Shown one piece after another: positions 34,661 to 45,775 of a DNA stretch of 64,000 bases. A model generated the notes under the pieces. That model did no database searches. It had not been told where the DNA came from and saw nothing but the letters and a program-made list of their open reading frames with translations. This DNA comes from Tetrapyrgos nigripes (taxonomy: Eukaryota; Basidiomycota; Agaricomycetes; Agaricales; Campanellaceae), in assembly GCA_013368315.1 (NCBI GenBank), contig JAACJM010000022.1:62001-126000 (forward strand), given 5' to 3'. Each line of letters begins with the position of its first letter. The first letter of the stretch is position 1. Both the position numbers and the translations under genes were made by a program.

Positions 34661-35640
34661 GCCAGTCTTTCAGCAAATGGCTTCAAGCGACCTACTCGGT
34701 TCACTACCATTTCAAAGCCATGAGGTAAGTACACACTGCGTCTGTGAAATCACTTGTGCTTACTCGCTACTTATATTCTGGCTGTCTATTGGTTTCCGTA
34801 CTATTTCATACGTCCATCTGCATCTCACCTGTAAGTCTAAACGCTCGTTTTACTAGCCATAGACCATTTATTATCTCCATTGTTGTGCATGTAAAAATAT
34901 CTCCTGCACCAATTGCGATCCGAGTAGTTCATGATGCTTGACGACCAAGAACAATCTGTTTTTGATCTGTGCTCGGTACGTATTTAGAGTGGCATTTTTA
35001 GTTCTTCGGGCACATTAATTCAGTTCGGCATGAAGAAACGTATCCGAATAATGGTATCCACTTCCATCGAGGCAGAGAAGCTGTACGCGGGTGCGATGTC
35101 GTTTCACCATACCCTTTTGCCACTCCGAATATTCAAAAGAGGAACCGGAGGTGAGTGAGCGCTTGGAAGCCGAACCGCCAGTAGCGGGATAGACAGAATG
35201 GATACTTGTGGGTCAGTGCGAATAACGCCAAAACAGAGCCCCCACTCTCGTTGACTGGGTGCGCCCTTGTCTCAACCGCTGTGATATTTAGGATATCATA
35301 ATCCTGAGCGAAACTCTCGGCACTGTTGTCATCATGATGTTGATTGTCCAAAGCAAGGAACTAAAATTCATGGTATTACTGAAACGTGATGCGTCCCTAA
35401 TTCTGAAGTTAGGTTCGGAATCATTTTAGCTTGCCTTCTGCCGCACATCAAAGATGATCAATCCAATGTTATAGCTAGCATCAGACATGTGGAAATGGCG
35501 GACCGCGGTACATCGGCATTAGCGCTCAATAGTGGGTTATCTAGTATCTTATATACGTCTGGGAGGACCCAGGAGGTACTGGATCAGGCGAGGGACATTG
35601 TTTCTTGCCCAACATCAGGTTGCTACCCCAGAGCCCTCCC
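34661..35640. other. Intergenic region upstream of the membrane-protein gene
   Basis: No gene recognised. TTATATA at about 35549 lies roughly 95 bp before ATG 35649 and could serve as its TATA box. Confidence 0.4.
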
Positions 35641-35648
35641 TGCCCAAG

Positions 35649-37152
35649 ATGTCGTCCGACACCGAAGAGCTCCGTCTTAATCTCAAGCTATACTTGGCCC
35701 AATCTATGGTACATACCATTATTGTGCTACAACGATAGTTCACTGCTCACACTGACATTTCTTCAAGCTGGAATCTGTGGTTTATGGTATGTTAAAACTC
35801 CAACGCAGACTTATCCCATCCAAGCCAAGCTAAATTCAAAATCTTTATTGCAGGCTGCTACCTCGTCACTTTCAGCGTGGCAATGTACATCATGACCCAA
35901 CGCAAAGGGGTAGCCAGCATGCTAGCTCGATGGGATTTTTGGGCGCTAGTCCTACTTTTCTTGATCGCTACAGTCGTAACGGCGACGGATCTTATCGCGA
36001 ACGCCTCGATTCTCTACAATACCTTCGGTCTGGGTGGCCTCCATCCGGGACTGTCCAAGCCTCAGATCCATCATTTCAACTTATCAATGCAGTAAGATTT
36101 ATATCTTATGTCTGCAGTTCAATTTTCATTAATGAATACATGTAGGATGCTGGCTGAAATGGGTTATGTTTTTGCAAAGTAAGCTGAAGCTCTGGCAGTC
36201 TTGACTATCCCAATACTGATCTTTCTCAAGTATTCTAGCAGACTGTGTTCTCGTATGTCATTATTCCTCGACTGATGGTTTTCACTACTTGATAATCTTT
36301 GGTTATTCTTGCCAGATCCGTCGATGCTATGTCGTCTGGAACTCAGACTGGAGGATCATAGTCTTTCCGATTTTCCTATCCATTGTGAATAATGGTGCGT
36401 GTCACGATATTTGGCGTCAAGATACTTTATAATAGTGTCCAATTGATTTATTCCACAGCGGTCGGCTTTTCAGCTGTGGTGATATTGATCAATGTATTCT
36501 TTGACTCTCTCAACCCTGAAAAAATGAACAAACTATTTGACGATGCTAATAAAATGCTGGAAGCATTTTTCGGTGTCAATATTGCTTCCAATGTACTTCT
36601 GACTTTTCTCATTGGCAAGTTATCCGTACATATTAGATGGAATCGCAGCTGACTTGGCTACAGCGGGAAGAATCTGGTGGATCATGAAGCAGCTTGAAAA
36701 AATGAATCCAGATGCTAAGGAGGACATGAAGAGGCGATACCGGACTGTGATTGCCTTGATGTGAGCTTTCTTTGCTAGCAAAATTCCTGGAGCTAATTCC
36801 TATATTTTATTAGTGTGGAATCAGGATTGCTATATCCCATTTCAGTCATCGTCTTTGAGATTATCCTGCAAGTCGTAGCATTGTCTCCTAGCCTCTATCC
36901 CTTGATGACTACCCTGGCCGTGAGTTCACTTAACTATTCGATAATTCATATAATTAATCATTTCATTTTTGTTAGGGCATGGCTCCCACTCTTATCATCG
37001 TCCGGGTTCACCTAGGCGTTAGCATCAATACATTCGGTGAAACTGTCAATACTCTGCATCTTACCGCTTTTAACAGTGGTAAAAGTCGGTCAGGTAATGT
37101 TTTGGATGATGGTGGCAGTATAGAAAAAGCAGATGAAGAACACATCGTCTGA
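35649..37152 (+). CDS. Fungal seven-transmembrane-like protein, ten exons
   Basis: Exons: 35649-35708, 35768-35786, 35854-36091, 36146-36178, 36231-36252, 36316-36394, 36459-36614, 36664-36760, 36814-36919, 36976-37152; they join to 328 aa without a stop. The intron at 36615-36663 has a GC donor (GCAAGT), the others GT. Hydrophobic segments include VVYGCYLVTFSVAMYIM, FWALVLLFLIATVVTATDLI, WRIIVFPIFLSIVNNAVGF, ASNVLLTFLIAGRIWWI and LYPISVIVFEIILQVV; DCVLIRRCYVVW and GRIWWI are motifs I know from a large Agaricomycete family of membrane proteins with GPCR-like topology but no known ligand. The C-terminal tail is polar. A plasma-membrane location is inferred. The start MSSDTEEL fits a short cytosolic or luminal head. 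Confidence 0.85.
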
Positions 37153-37279
37153 AATGTTCAGTGAAAGTTCCAGTTATCTGTTTATTCGTGTCACAATTGT
37201 AAAATGTAATTGAGAAGAACATCGAGGTTTCCTATGATTCAAGTTATGAAGAGGATATGAAGACCAACCCTTTAGGGAC

Positions 37280-37471
37280 TCGTTCTTATGCTTCCGCGTG
37301 TGGTTATGCAATTTGGATATACGCTTTTCTCGGGATTTTCTTACTAATTTTCGGCTCGGAATATTGATAGAAGCCAGTACCGAACAGTTGACAGCGCTCG
37401 TTTAGCGCTCGCCACTCATTCCTTTGGATCTCGTCATTGCCACACGCAGTGGTGGCCCATATCTCTTTCAT
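37280..37471 (-). mobile_element. MITE family M1, solitary inverted copy
   Basis: On the reverse strand it runs from ATATGGGCCACCACTGCGTG to AAGCGTATATCCAAATTGCA, TAACCACACG and AAGAACGAG. It matches 53441-53614 over its length (shared GAGCGCTGTCAACTG/TGTGCTGTCAACTG, TTCCGAGCCG). Confidence 0.75.
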
Positions 37472-37578
37472 GATGTACCTGAAAGATGACTGGGGGGTAT
37501 GGCCGCGAGCGGCGAGGGCCGAACCTTTTAATGCATTGCAAACATTAAATCTGAATAAGATATTAATAGGATATTACA

Positions 37579-37787
37579 CACAGCGGACGGCGATGGGTAT
37601 TTGCCATCCATTTTTGTGCAACCTTAAATCTCGAACTTCTGCTCGGCGCCGGAATTACCCCATATGGAATTCCGGCCTCAAAACGGTCCCATATGGGGTA
37701 TGTTCGGCCTGCAAAAACTGTTCTGAAAGATTTGAGATTTATACCTGCGCAAAAATGGCTGGCAAATACCCATCGCCGTCCGCAGTG
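37579..37787. mobile_element. 209-bp MITE with ~50-bp terminal inverted repeats
   Basis: Left CACAGCGGACGGCGATGGGT... and right (reverse complement) CACTGCGGACGGCGATGGGT... match for about 50 bases. ACA occurs directly outside both ends, a possible 3-bp duplication. The centre contains CCCCATATGG and its inverse CCATATGGGG, so the whole element can fold into a long hairpin. Confidence 0.85.
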
Positions 37788-37810
37788 ACACAAGAGAACT
37801 AAGTGACAAG

Positions 37811-39036
37811 TTAAGCAGCTGAAGCAGCAGTACCTGAAGTGCCAGCATTGTCGGACAGAATGAGTAACCTAGAAGGACCACCACTGTGTTGTGGGCGAAC
37901 ATTACAGGTGTCATCTTCGTCTTCATCTGAGTCATCAATGAATGCGTTTTTGAACAATTTTGCTAGGGTTGGCATAAATTGACATGTCCCTCTGCAAAAA
38001 AAAAGATGGTCAGAACAAGGATGGTTCTGTTGAGCAGAAAAACGCACCTTTCCAAGAACCGTGATACTTAGGAGACGTAATTCCCAAGAGAGAGTGCGGT
38101 TACTTCCAGTACCATATTCGTAAGCCTGTGGAAGTAAAACACTTGAGATAGTCAGATCCAACCAGAGAAAGGAGACATACTGTTGGTGTGACCAAAATTT
38201 GGAGAATAAGCTTAGCGCGTTTCGCCAACAGATGCAAGTGGTGGAAAGAGAGTTGCTCCACAGGTTTGGTACAATCGGGAATGTGATTCTACTTTAAACC
38301 TCGACTGGCTCCAATGTGGTCCATGATGTTCCATGGAACCTGCGATGGCACTTTGTGATATTCACTGATGCGCCCTTCCTACTTTGGTGTGTGAATAATC
38401 ACTTAGTGCGAGATAAATTAGAAAACCCACATCAGGATCAGTTGTCTTGGAGATAGAGAAGGGTTGTTCACATCTGGCATACATTGATGATGCAGGACCA
38501 GAGGGATTGGTTCTGTATTTGGGATATTTTTCCTTGTCGGCATATTTCTGGAGAAAAGATCAGCATTATTGGCAGAGATATGCAAGAGTATACAGACCTT
38601 GAAAGCGATGTCCAAAGCCCCGAAAACATCTGATGTGTAATCAAGGGTATGCGCTCCAGCAGGCTTTCCAGAGACGGCGTATCGGAATTGCCTTTCCTTG
38701 CCACCCATGAAAAAAATTATCCCATCTAGAAATAGGTCAGTTAAAGATTGAAAGTAGAACAAGAAAGACTCGATCTCATACACAGTGCAATCTCAGGTAT
38801 AGCCATCATACGTCGACTTTTTGTTAAACGCGTTCTTGATAGCTGTGACCCGCTCAATAGCAATCCCATCGGGACATTGCTGAGGTTCACGGTAAGCCGC
38901 ACGGACATAGTCCGCGTCGGGACGTTGACAAAAGCAGAAGATGAGTGGGGATCAGCGATGTACGAGAATTCCATGAGTTCGTTACTGGAGGAATGAAAGT
39001 TTAGCGTGGAGATGGAAAGACAGTGAAGCATACACA
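37811..39036 (-). pseudogene. Conserved fungal protein of unknown function, frameshifted and 5'-cut
   Basis: Read right to left: FVNVPTRTMSVRLTVNLSNV, a shift near 38868, then AIERVTAIKNAFNKKSTYDG, a shift near 38792, then IPEIAL, intron, GIIFFMGGKERQFRYAVSGK and LDYTSDVFGALDIAFK, intron, KYADKEKYPKYRTNPSGP, intron, GRISEYHKVPSQVPWNIMD. The last exon is 37811-37991, with an acidic Asp/Glu run, ending at TAA 37811. The introns are short GT-AG. I recall similar multicopy Agaricomycete proteins but no assigned function. The 5' end lies within about 40 bp of the MULE at 39078, whose insertion may have removed the true N-terminus. Confidence 0.5.
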
Positions 39037-39620
39037 CCCAACAAACATGTTAATTGTCTTACTGCGAGGGTTTAGATGGGCCACCAGTTTTTCAAGCTCA
39101 CAGTCAAGCCACCATGGCTTGAGTAGCTTGAGGGTAGCTTGAGGGTAGCTTGAGGGTAGCTTGACTTTCTATTTTGAGTGTGGCTGTGTTTACCCTTGTG
39201 TTACCAACTTCATTACACTTTCACATTGAATGGCACATGCATTGATGAGATACATATTATTCACACTACATTCTTTGTTGCACCTCTGCTGAGTCATGTA
39301 CATAATTCTTTTAGAATTACAGGGATAGAATGCTCAATTTTTTTCCAAATTTTGACTCTGTTAGTTAGATATGGTGATTTAGGGGAAACATGTAGAACCT
39401 TATTAATGAAGCTTTATGATGCAGAGACAATTGAAATAGAACTCCAAGCTGAGAAGAATAGGTTAGACATACACAAGAGAATTTAGGGCATATCAAAGAC
39501 ATATCAGGGCATATACATAGGTTTTGCATCATTTTGACATGATTCAAGAGTGGCTGGAGGAAGCTTGAGTGTGGCTGGAGTGAGTCTGAGTGTGGCTTGA
39601 GTGAACTTGAGTGTGGCTTG

Positions 39621-39845
39621 AGGGTATCTTGAGGGTATCTTGAGGGTATCTTGAGGGTATCTTGGGGGTATCTTGAGGGTATCTTGAGGGTATCTTGGGG
39701 GTATCTTGAGGGTATCTTGGGGGTATCTTGGGGATATCTTGAGGGTATCTTGATGGTATCTTGGGGGTATCTTGAGGGTATCTTGATGGTATCTTGGGGG
39801 TATCTTTGAGGGTATCTTGGGGGTATCTTGAGGGTAGCTTGTGAA
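39621..39845 (-). repeat. 11-bp minisatellite, about 20 units, inside MULE copy 2
   Basis: GGGTATCTTGA-type units (reverse: CAAGATACCCT) run almost without break; variants GGGGGTATCTT and TGGTATCTTGA are interleaved and one unit has an extra T near 39804. The unit is one base different from the CAAGCTACCCT units at the element ends, so the array looks like an expansion of the subterminal repeats. Confidence 0.9.
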
Positions 39846-40333
39846 GGTAACTTGAAGGTAGCTTGAGGGTGGTTTGAGTGAGGCTTGAGTAAGGCTTGAG
39901 TGTAGTGTGTGGCTTGAGTGTGCTGATGTGACTTAAGGGTTGTTTGAGTGGCTTGAGATGGCTTGAGGGTAACGCACCTTGTCTACTACTCTATACTTTA
40001 CATCAACACTATTCTGTTGGTCACAACAGCACAGACTTGAATTCATCTTTGATGCTATTCAGTAGATCTCTATTTACATTGTTTACTCAAAGGTACAAAG
40101 CTCTTCAGTTCAGATACTTGACTAACTATCATTGATTGGCTCCCAATAGTATGCACCACTTCCCCATTTAATAAGTTCAATATCCCTTTCACCATCACTA
40201 TAATTCCTGTTTTGTTAAGTTAAGAAGTTACAGAATGTTTTTTACTCACATCATTACATCTTGAGCCTTCTGTTGTTTTCTTTCACTTCTGCGTTGATTG
40301 GCAAAGGATGTTCTGGAGTTGACTTAGTAAAGC

Positions 40334-40740
40334 TCATAAGCTTAAATTATTTACTGACCTTCCCTGTTGTATGGCTAAGCTTTTCTCTGAATCTGAATCT
40401 GAACTCATGTAAGGAACACGAATGACATGGTCAAGAAATGTTGCCATAATTTCCCCAGTTATTAAAGGTAGCATCTCGGAAACCAGGGCATCTTGAATTT
40501 GCTGATGGTTCCTATATCTCCTATGATATAAGGTGAGGATGATACCAAGAACATAAGCACCACTGCGACTCCTGTCTGTATCTTGTGGCTGATTCTGTTT
40601 CATATTTTTCAGAGTGCTGACCTTGATTATAGAGAATAGGAGATCTCACCTCTGCACAACAAAGAAGATCCCAGTTCTTGATGGAAAGACCATGACAACT
40701 TGCAATCCATGCTCCTATCACCTGTAAAGAGAATATTTTA
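40334..40740 (-). pseudogene. Unrecognised exon fragments in the interior of MULE copy 2
   Basis: Two reverse-strand pieces, VIGAWIASCHGLSIKNWDLL (from about 40720) and RSGAYVLGIILTLYHRRYRN (to about 40500), could be joined across a short interruption near 40620-40650. No family was recognised. It may be a further part of the original MULE coding region (absent from copy 1) or a captured host gene. Confidence 0.35.
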
Positions 40741-40858
40741 GTTTATCAATATTGGATGAGCACCAAAAGATTATATACTCTGAAAATATACGAAAATGGA
40801 TTCTGTTTCCAAGCCTCTCTTGTATGTGTGTGCTCTGCAGGACAGGTGTCATATATTC

Positions 40859-41972
40859 TCATTTTTGTCTGTGCAAAATAGCAGCCAGACCAGATGGGCC
40901 CACATTCTTATTGCTTTGGACAAGTTCAGTAAATTTCTTCTGCCCACACCTGAGTGGATGCAACTGGTGTGGAAGTCTTGGATGGTTGTGATCATTAATA
41001 CCATTGAAATATCGCACACCACCAGCCCATTTGATTATCATAGCCACATTTGGGCAAGGAACATGTTCCAATGCAGCACCACAGTCACATTTGCCATTTG
41101 CTTTCCCTATCTGTGTTGTGACAGCAGAATGTGTTCCAGTATGAGGTCTTTTGATAATGGCACAATTTTCATTGTCACACCGGATATGCCCAAGGCATTT
41201 TCGTTTGGTCATAGCTCCATTCTCGATATTCTCTGCATTGATACTACTGTTCTGTCTCTGCCTCCCATTGGATCCAACTGTATTTGTTGCCCAATGAACT
41301 GACAAATTGTTATTGTCCTCAAAAACATCCCAAGTAACATCCATTGCAAAATTAGACTGTGGCCATGCATCCCATCCACCTTTTAGGTCCTCAAAATGTA
41401 GATAGACTGTTTGGCTGTCACAGCATGGTCCAGTGAGCGGTACATCAGGCATTTGTTTGCGAGCCAGCTTAGCTGGTGTTTCGAATTGGTTATCATCTCT
41501 AAATGCAACATTGTGACTGCGTTTACGTGCACTGTCTATCTCCTGGCAAGGCTCAGAGTTGCTGCTTTTACCAATGTTATCATTTTTGGTCTGCAAAAAA
41601 TCTGAGGTTGCATTTTCAGGTTTCAGAGCATTGACACTACTCTTAGAGTGGGGCTGAACACTAATAGCAGATACCATTGGTATATTTTGAAAAGCCTGTG
41701 GTGGCCCAGCACCTCCCAAATGAGCCATAAGTTCTGGATTCATGTAGTTAGCAAATGGCATTTGGAAAGGATTCCAGGGATAGGCAGGAAAGGGAGCATT
41801 GTAAGTGAATCCTGGGACTGAGGAAGGAGCTTTTTGAATATCAGGGCTAGTATTGGGTGGTTTCTTTCGTTGAGGATCAATAAAGCTAGCAAGCTGCTGT
41901 CTGAATTTTGCCTGAATGAAGATGACATTGAATCTATCAAAGTTCAACAATTCAGCCGCAACTTACCAGCAT
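40859..41972 (-). CDS. WRKY-GCM1 zinc-finger protein of MULE copy 2, shortened
   Basis: ATG at 41972, a two-codon exon, a 55-nt intron (41912-41966, with a duplicated CTTCAT-like hexamer relative to copy 1), then exon 41911-40859, about 352 aa. It is nearly identical to residues 1-347 of the copy 1 protein, including the full Cys/His domain (CLGHIRCDNENC, CDC, EHVPC, NDHNHPRLPH), with Q/R and Y/H exchanges. After SGLAA the reading diverges and ends ILHRQK. It lacks the transposase-like segment, so if expressed it would be a DNA-binding protein only. Confidence 0.7.
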
Positions 41973-42283
41973 TTTATGTTGCTCTGTAGATTCAGGAAAG
42001 CTTGCAATCTATGCATACATAAGTTTAGTAGATGATGATATAACGTTAATGCCTACCAACAGCGTAAAGACGGAAAGAATAGAAAGTGTCACAGACACAT
42101 GACTGTGATTTTGTGGACAAGCACCAGATGCAATCATTTGCCACATGTGTACTAAATATAGCCTGACAGTCACTTGATGGTAGCTTGATGGTAGCTTGAT
42201 GGTAGCTTGATGGTAGCTTGAATGTGAGCTTGAGTGTGAGCTTGACTCGTGGCTTGAGTGTGAGCTTGAAAAACCAGATGCCC

Positions 42284-43940
42284 AAATGTACTGACACTTG
42301 ACTACCAGACTTCAGTCAACTCTGTCCTTCACGCGCCTCTGTCCAGAGGAAGAACTCATATATCTTCATCAGACCCATTTGCCCTGCCCCTCATCAATCC
42401 AGCACATTGGAGCCATCCTCTTGATGTTGCAGCTCATGTCGCAGGAGTGATACGCAACTCAAAAAGAGTCACACGAGACGCTCAAAGGCTGAACAATAGC
42501 CGGAGAATCCCGTAGGGTCGAGGGAGAGGACGAATACAAAGACCTGAAGAAAACTCGGGGAAAATAACCATAAGTGGCTGAACTGGGATATTGACTGGGA
42601 AATACTGATAATGCCGTTATAGAGATAAAACTCTACTAACAGCCGAGGTGATGCTGGGAGAGGAAACACTGGGAAAACGCTGGGAGACTGGGACTCGAGA
42701 GTGACACTGGGATAATCTGTGTTTTATTCACGAGTATCTAGAAACTATTTATATGTAAACTGAGTATTTTTGAAACATGTATCGTAGTTCGGAAGTCTGA
42801 ACTAAAACAAATAAAGCTGTAGAAAGGAAGTAAGGAAGTAACAGATGAATAAGTAAAACATGTATGTGAAATAAAACATGTAAAAGAAAAGCAAAACCCG
42901 TAAGATGAAGGATATGGTCCGAATAAATGAAATAATGGAAACATGAAATAAGTAATCAATCTAGAAGAGTCCGAAATACCTAAAACAAACGCGTCGCGAA
43001 AAAGCGTAGATAGGGGAAACTAATGTAGTAACCGAATAACGGTACTACAGGAGTCAAACTTGCACGAAAGATGCTTGCGAGTTTTCCTTTGAACCCGATC
43101 AACCAAGGGGAATTTGAGCCTGGGTTGGATAAGCAAACAGATGAGATAGAGGACTGGTTAAGGGGTATGGTTACGAGCGAGAATCACGAAGTCGGGTCAA
43201 TGGTGATGCTTCCGAGGAGTTTGGGTGTTTTCCCACAGGCCAAAATTTGATGGGAGGGTGGGTACAGTCAATAGGACCTCAAATCCCTATTTGGAATGGA
43301 AATAGGGGCTATGGCTGACCTAGAAAACACAAAATGCATTACCAGAGCCAGCAATGAAAAATCATCTGAATGGGTAAGGTGTATTTTGGTACACTGAATC
43401 CAAATATTTAAGTAGATTTGCAGTATCTGTAGTGGTTATGGAGATATGGCCAAAATACCATCTAAATATAGCAAAAGAGCAAGATGGGTACTAGTCATTG
43501 TGTCAAATCAGGTCTGATAATCATGTGGGTTGGTAGGGTATTGCATTAGAACTCCCCAGACTTAGGAATATAGTTTTTTCTGTGATATTATTAAATCTTG
43601 AGGAGCTATGTGCAAAATACTGTCTCAAAATGGCAAAACTTGGGATGGCCATGGACACTGCAAGCTGTAGCATCCAGTATTGATGTGGATATGCCTACTA
43701 TGGTATTTTGGGTGAATGAATCTGAATATCCCCTTAGATAGTCCTTATCTATGGTAGTTCTGACATTATTTATTACTAACCCCTAAACATAGGTGTCTGT
43801 GGCATAAGTAAGTGAATGTAGTGTAAGTGCAAGTATATGAACTCCTTCAAGCTGTAATTAACTCTCAGGTTGATGTACAGCTACACTCATGCTCACTCAA
43901 GAACTCGATAGAAGATAAGTGTTGCTTATACACCTTTCAG
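42284..43940. other. AT-rich interval without recognised genes
   Basis: Short frames only. 43300-43760 contains loosely repeated words (e.g. TATGGAGATATGGCCAAAAT and ATGTGCAAAATACTGTCTCA) that suggest very old tandem structure. Confidence 0.45.
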
Positions 43941-43943
43941 AAA

Positions 43944-44280
43944 TAAGTGAGCCATTTAATGCAAGTATCTTGTTATGAAATAAAGTGTAGTGAAGTAAGC
44001 ACACCCAAAATGGAAGTCAAGCAAAGCCATTTAATGCAAGTATCTTGTTATGAAATGAAGTGTAGTGAAGTTGGTGGGATAAGCACAGCCACACCCAAAA
44101 TGGAAGTCAAGCAAGCCATTTATGCAAATATTTGTTATGAAATGAAGTGTAGTAAAGTTGGGTAGGGATAAGCACAGCCCCACCCAAAATGGAAGTTAAG
44201 TGAGCCATTTAATGCAAGTGTAGTGAAGTTGGGTATGATAAGCACAGCCACACCCAAAATGGAAGTCAAGCTCACATTCA
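43944..44280 (+). repeat. ~85-bp tandem repeat derived from MULE right end
   Basis: Four units of the type AGCCATTTAATGCAAGTATC ... TTATGAAATGAAGTGTAGTG ... CACCCAAAATGGAAGTCAAG, matching the subterminal part of the MULE right end (CACTCAAAATAGAAAGTCAA). Confidence 0.75.
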
Positions 44281-45174
44281 AGCTCACTCAAGCTCACAGT
44301 CAAGCTCACTCAAGTTACATTTAAGGTTCCCCCAGCTACTCTTGAGCCCTCTGCTTATATGTCCTGAAATGCCTTTGATATGCCATAATTTCTCTTGAAT
44401 ATGTCTAAACTGTTTTCTAGCTTTGAAACCTATTGCCATTGTCTCTGAATCATAAAACCTCATTGACCAGGACCTGCCATATTCGTAAAGCAAGCCATCT
44501 AACAATGGGAAAATTTTAAGAAAATTTGAACATTCTATGCCTGTAAATTATGTACTTAACTCAGTAGAGGCTAAACCAATGTGCAGGGAACAATGTGGTA
44601 TGCATAATATACATCTGCTCAATGAATGAACCTTTGAATGTAAGTAAAATGAAGTGTAGTAAAGTTCACTAGACTAGGATAAGCACACCTATACCCAAAA
44701 AGGAAAGTCAAGCTCACACTCAAGCCCACACTCAAGCTTCCTCCAGCTACACTTGATCCATCTCAAAAGCTTCTTATATGCCCTTAAATGTCTTTGATAT
44801 TCACTACTTTACCTTGAATAGGTCTAAATTTATTGCCATTGCCTCTGAATCAGAAAGCCTCATTTATAAAGATCTTCCTGCTCCATCTGGATTACCATAT
44901 CTATCTAATGCAGTTGGAAAAATTCTAGGGAAAACTGAGTATTGTATCTCTGTATTTTTCAAAAATTATGTACTTGACTCAGCAGAGGCTAAACCAAGAT
45001 GTAATGAAGAATGTGGTATACATAATATAATGAATGAACCCTTCAGTGTGAGTAGCTTGTTGTCAAATGAAGTGTAGTAAAGTTGGCTGCACTAGAGATA
45101 AGCACAGCAATAGAAAGTCAAGCTCACTCAAGCTCACGTGGCTTGACTGTGAGCTTGAAAAGCTGGTGGCCCCG
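44280..45174 (+). repeat. Two tandem diverged MULE right ends
   Basis: 44280-44740 and 44740-45174 each resemble 5150-5514: a TTGCCATTG(T/C)CTCTGAATC word, GTACTTGACTCAGCAGAGGC, then ATAAGCACAGC and CAAGCTCACTCAAGCTCAC. The second ends GTGGCTTGACTGTGAGCTTG + AAAAGCTGGTGGCCCC, i.e. a complete right terminus at 45174. No left terminus was found. Confidence 0.7.
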
Positions 45175-45244
45175 CCGCGACAAGCGGAAAAGCGGTAAAA
45201 AGCTGGAAAAGCCCGCCAGCTAGCTTACCCATTTCCTGATGCTC

Positions 45245-45470
45245 CCCCCAATGTATAGACGTGGAATGCGAAGAGTAACAGTTAACCAAGAAAGAAATAC
45301 GTAACAAATGAAAAACCAAAGTATAAACCAAAGCACAAGCCCAACACCGGAACAACGTCAACAATGGGACAGAATACGAAACATACGAAATAAGAAGCTT
45401 GAAATATGGAACATGAAGCGGAGAAGAGACTACGACAGGGAAAATGACAGGGACAACGACAAATACAGTA
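45245..45470 (+). repeat. Dispersed repeat R2, copy 1
   Basis: Words such as AACCAAAGCACAAGCCCAAC and ACATGAAGCGGAGAAGAGAC match 50075-50210 (ACCACAAGCCCAACGTTGAC, GCATGAAGCGGAAAACGAGA). It may be a solo LTR or MITE remnant; no ends were defined. Confidence 0.5.
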
Positions 45471-45775
45471 AGCACAGCATACTGGCAAAAAAGCAAAAGG
45501 CGAAAAGCAAGACTGTGACGAGAGAGTCGAGACAATAGATGAAGAGAGGGTTTGTACACTATAGGTCTTACTGTCTGACCCAGAATTGCATAGTTTTCTA
45601 CTCTTTAGTTCTGAATTGCGTACCTAACCAGGTTTGTCCCCTCTCATATACCCCTCCACAGTAGGATCCGCCAAATCCAACGAAACTGAAATCTGCACTC
45701 AGCTCGCTTTGGATGGTTTTCGTAATAAGGTAGCGGCAGGGACCAAAGTGGAATTGGAGGTTGGCGTTAATGCAG

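Larger units (their letters stand above)
39078..42283 (-). mobile_element. MULE-like transposon, copy 2 (inverted, rebuilt interior)
   Basis: Both ends are those of copy 1 in inverse orientation (GGGCCACCAGTTTTTCAAGC at 39078; GGGCATCTGGTTTTTCAAGC reverse-complemented from 42283). 39078-39437 equals the right terminal part of copy 1 and 40885-42283 its left part, at very high identity. The middle (39438-40884) is different DNA. The flanking nonamers (GGTTTAGAT and AAATGTACT) do not match, so no target duplication is left; rearrangement between copies is likely. Confidence 0.8.

Noticed and set aside
37280..37471. Possible fourth MULE end
   Set aside because: The sequence matches the M1 MITE copies at 53 kb and lacks the CAAGCTCACA terminal word of the MULE.
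39604..39860. CRISPR-like array
   Set aside because: 11-bp units without unique spacers in a eukaryotic transposon; it is a minisatellite.
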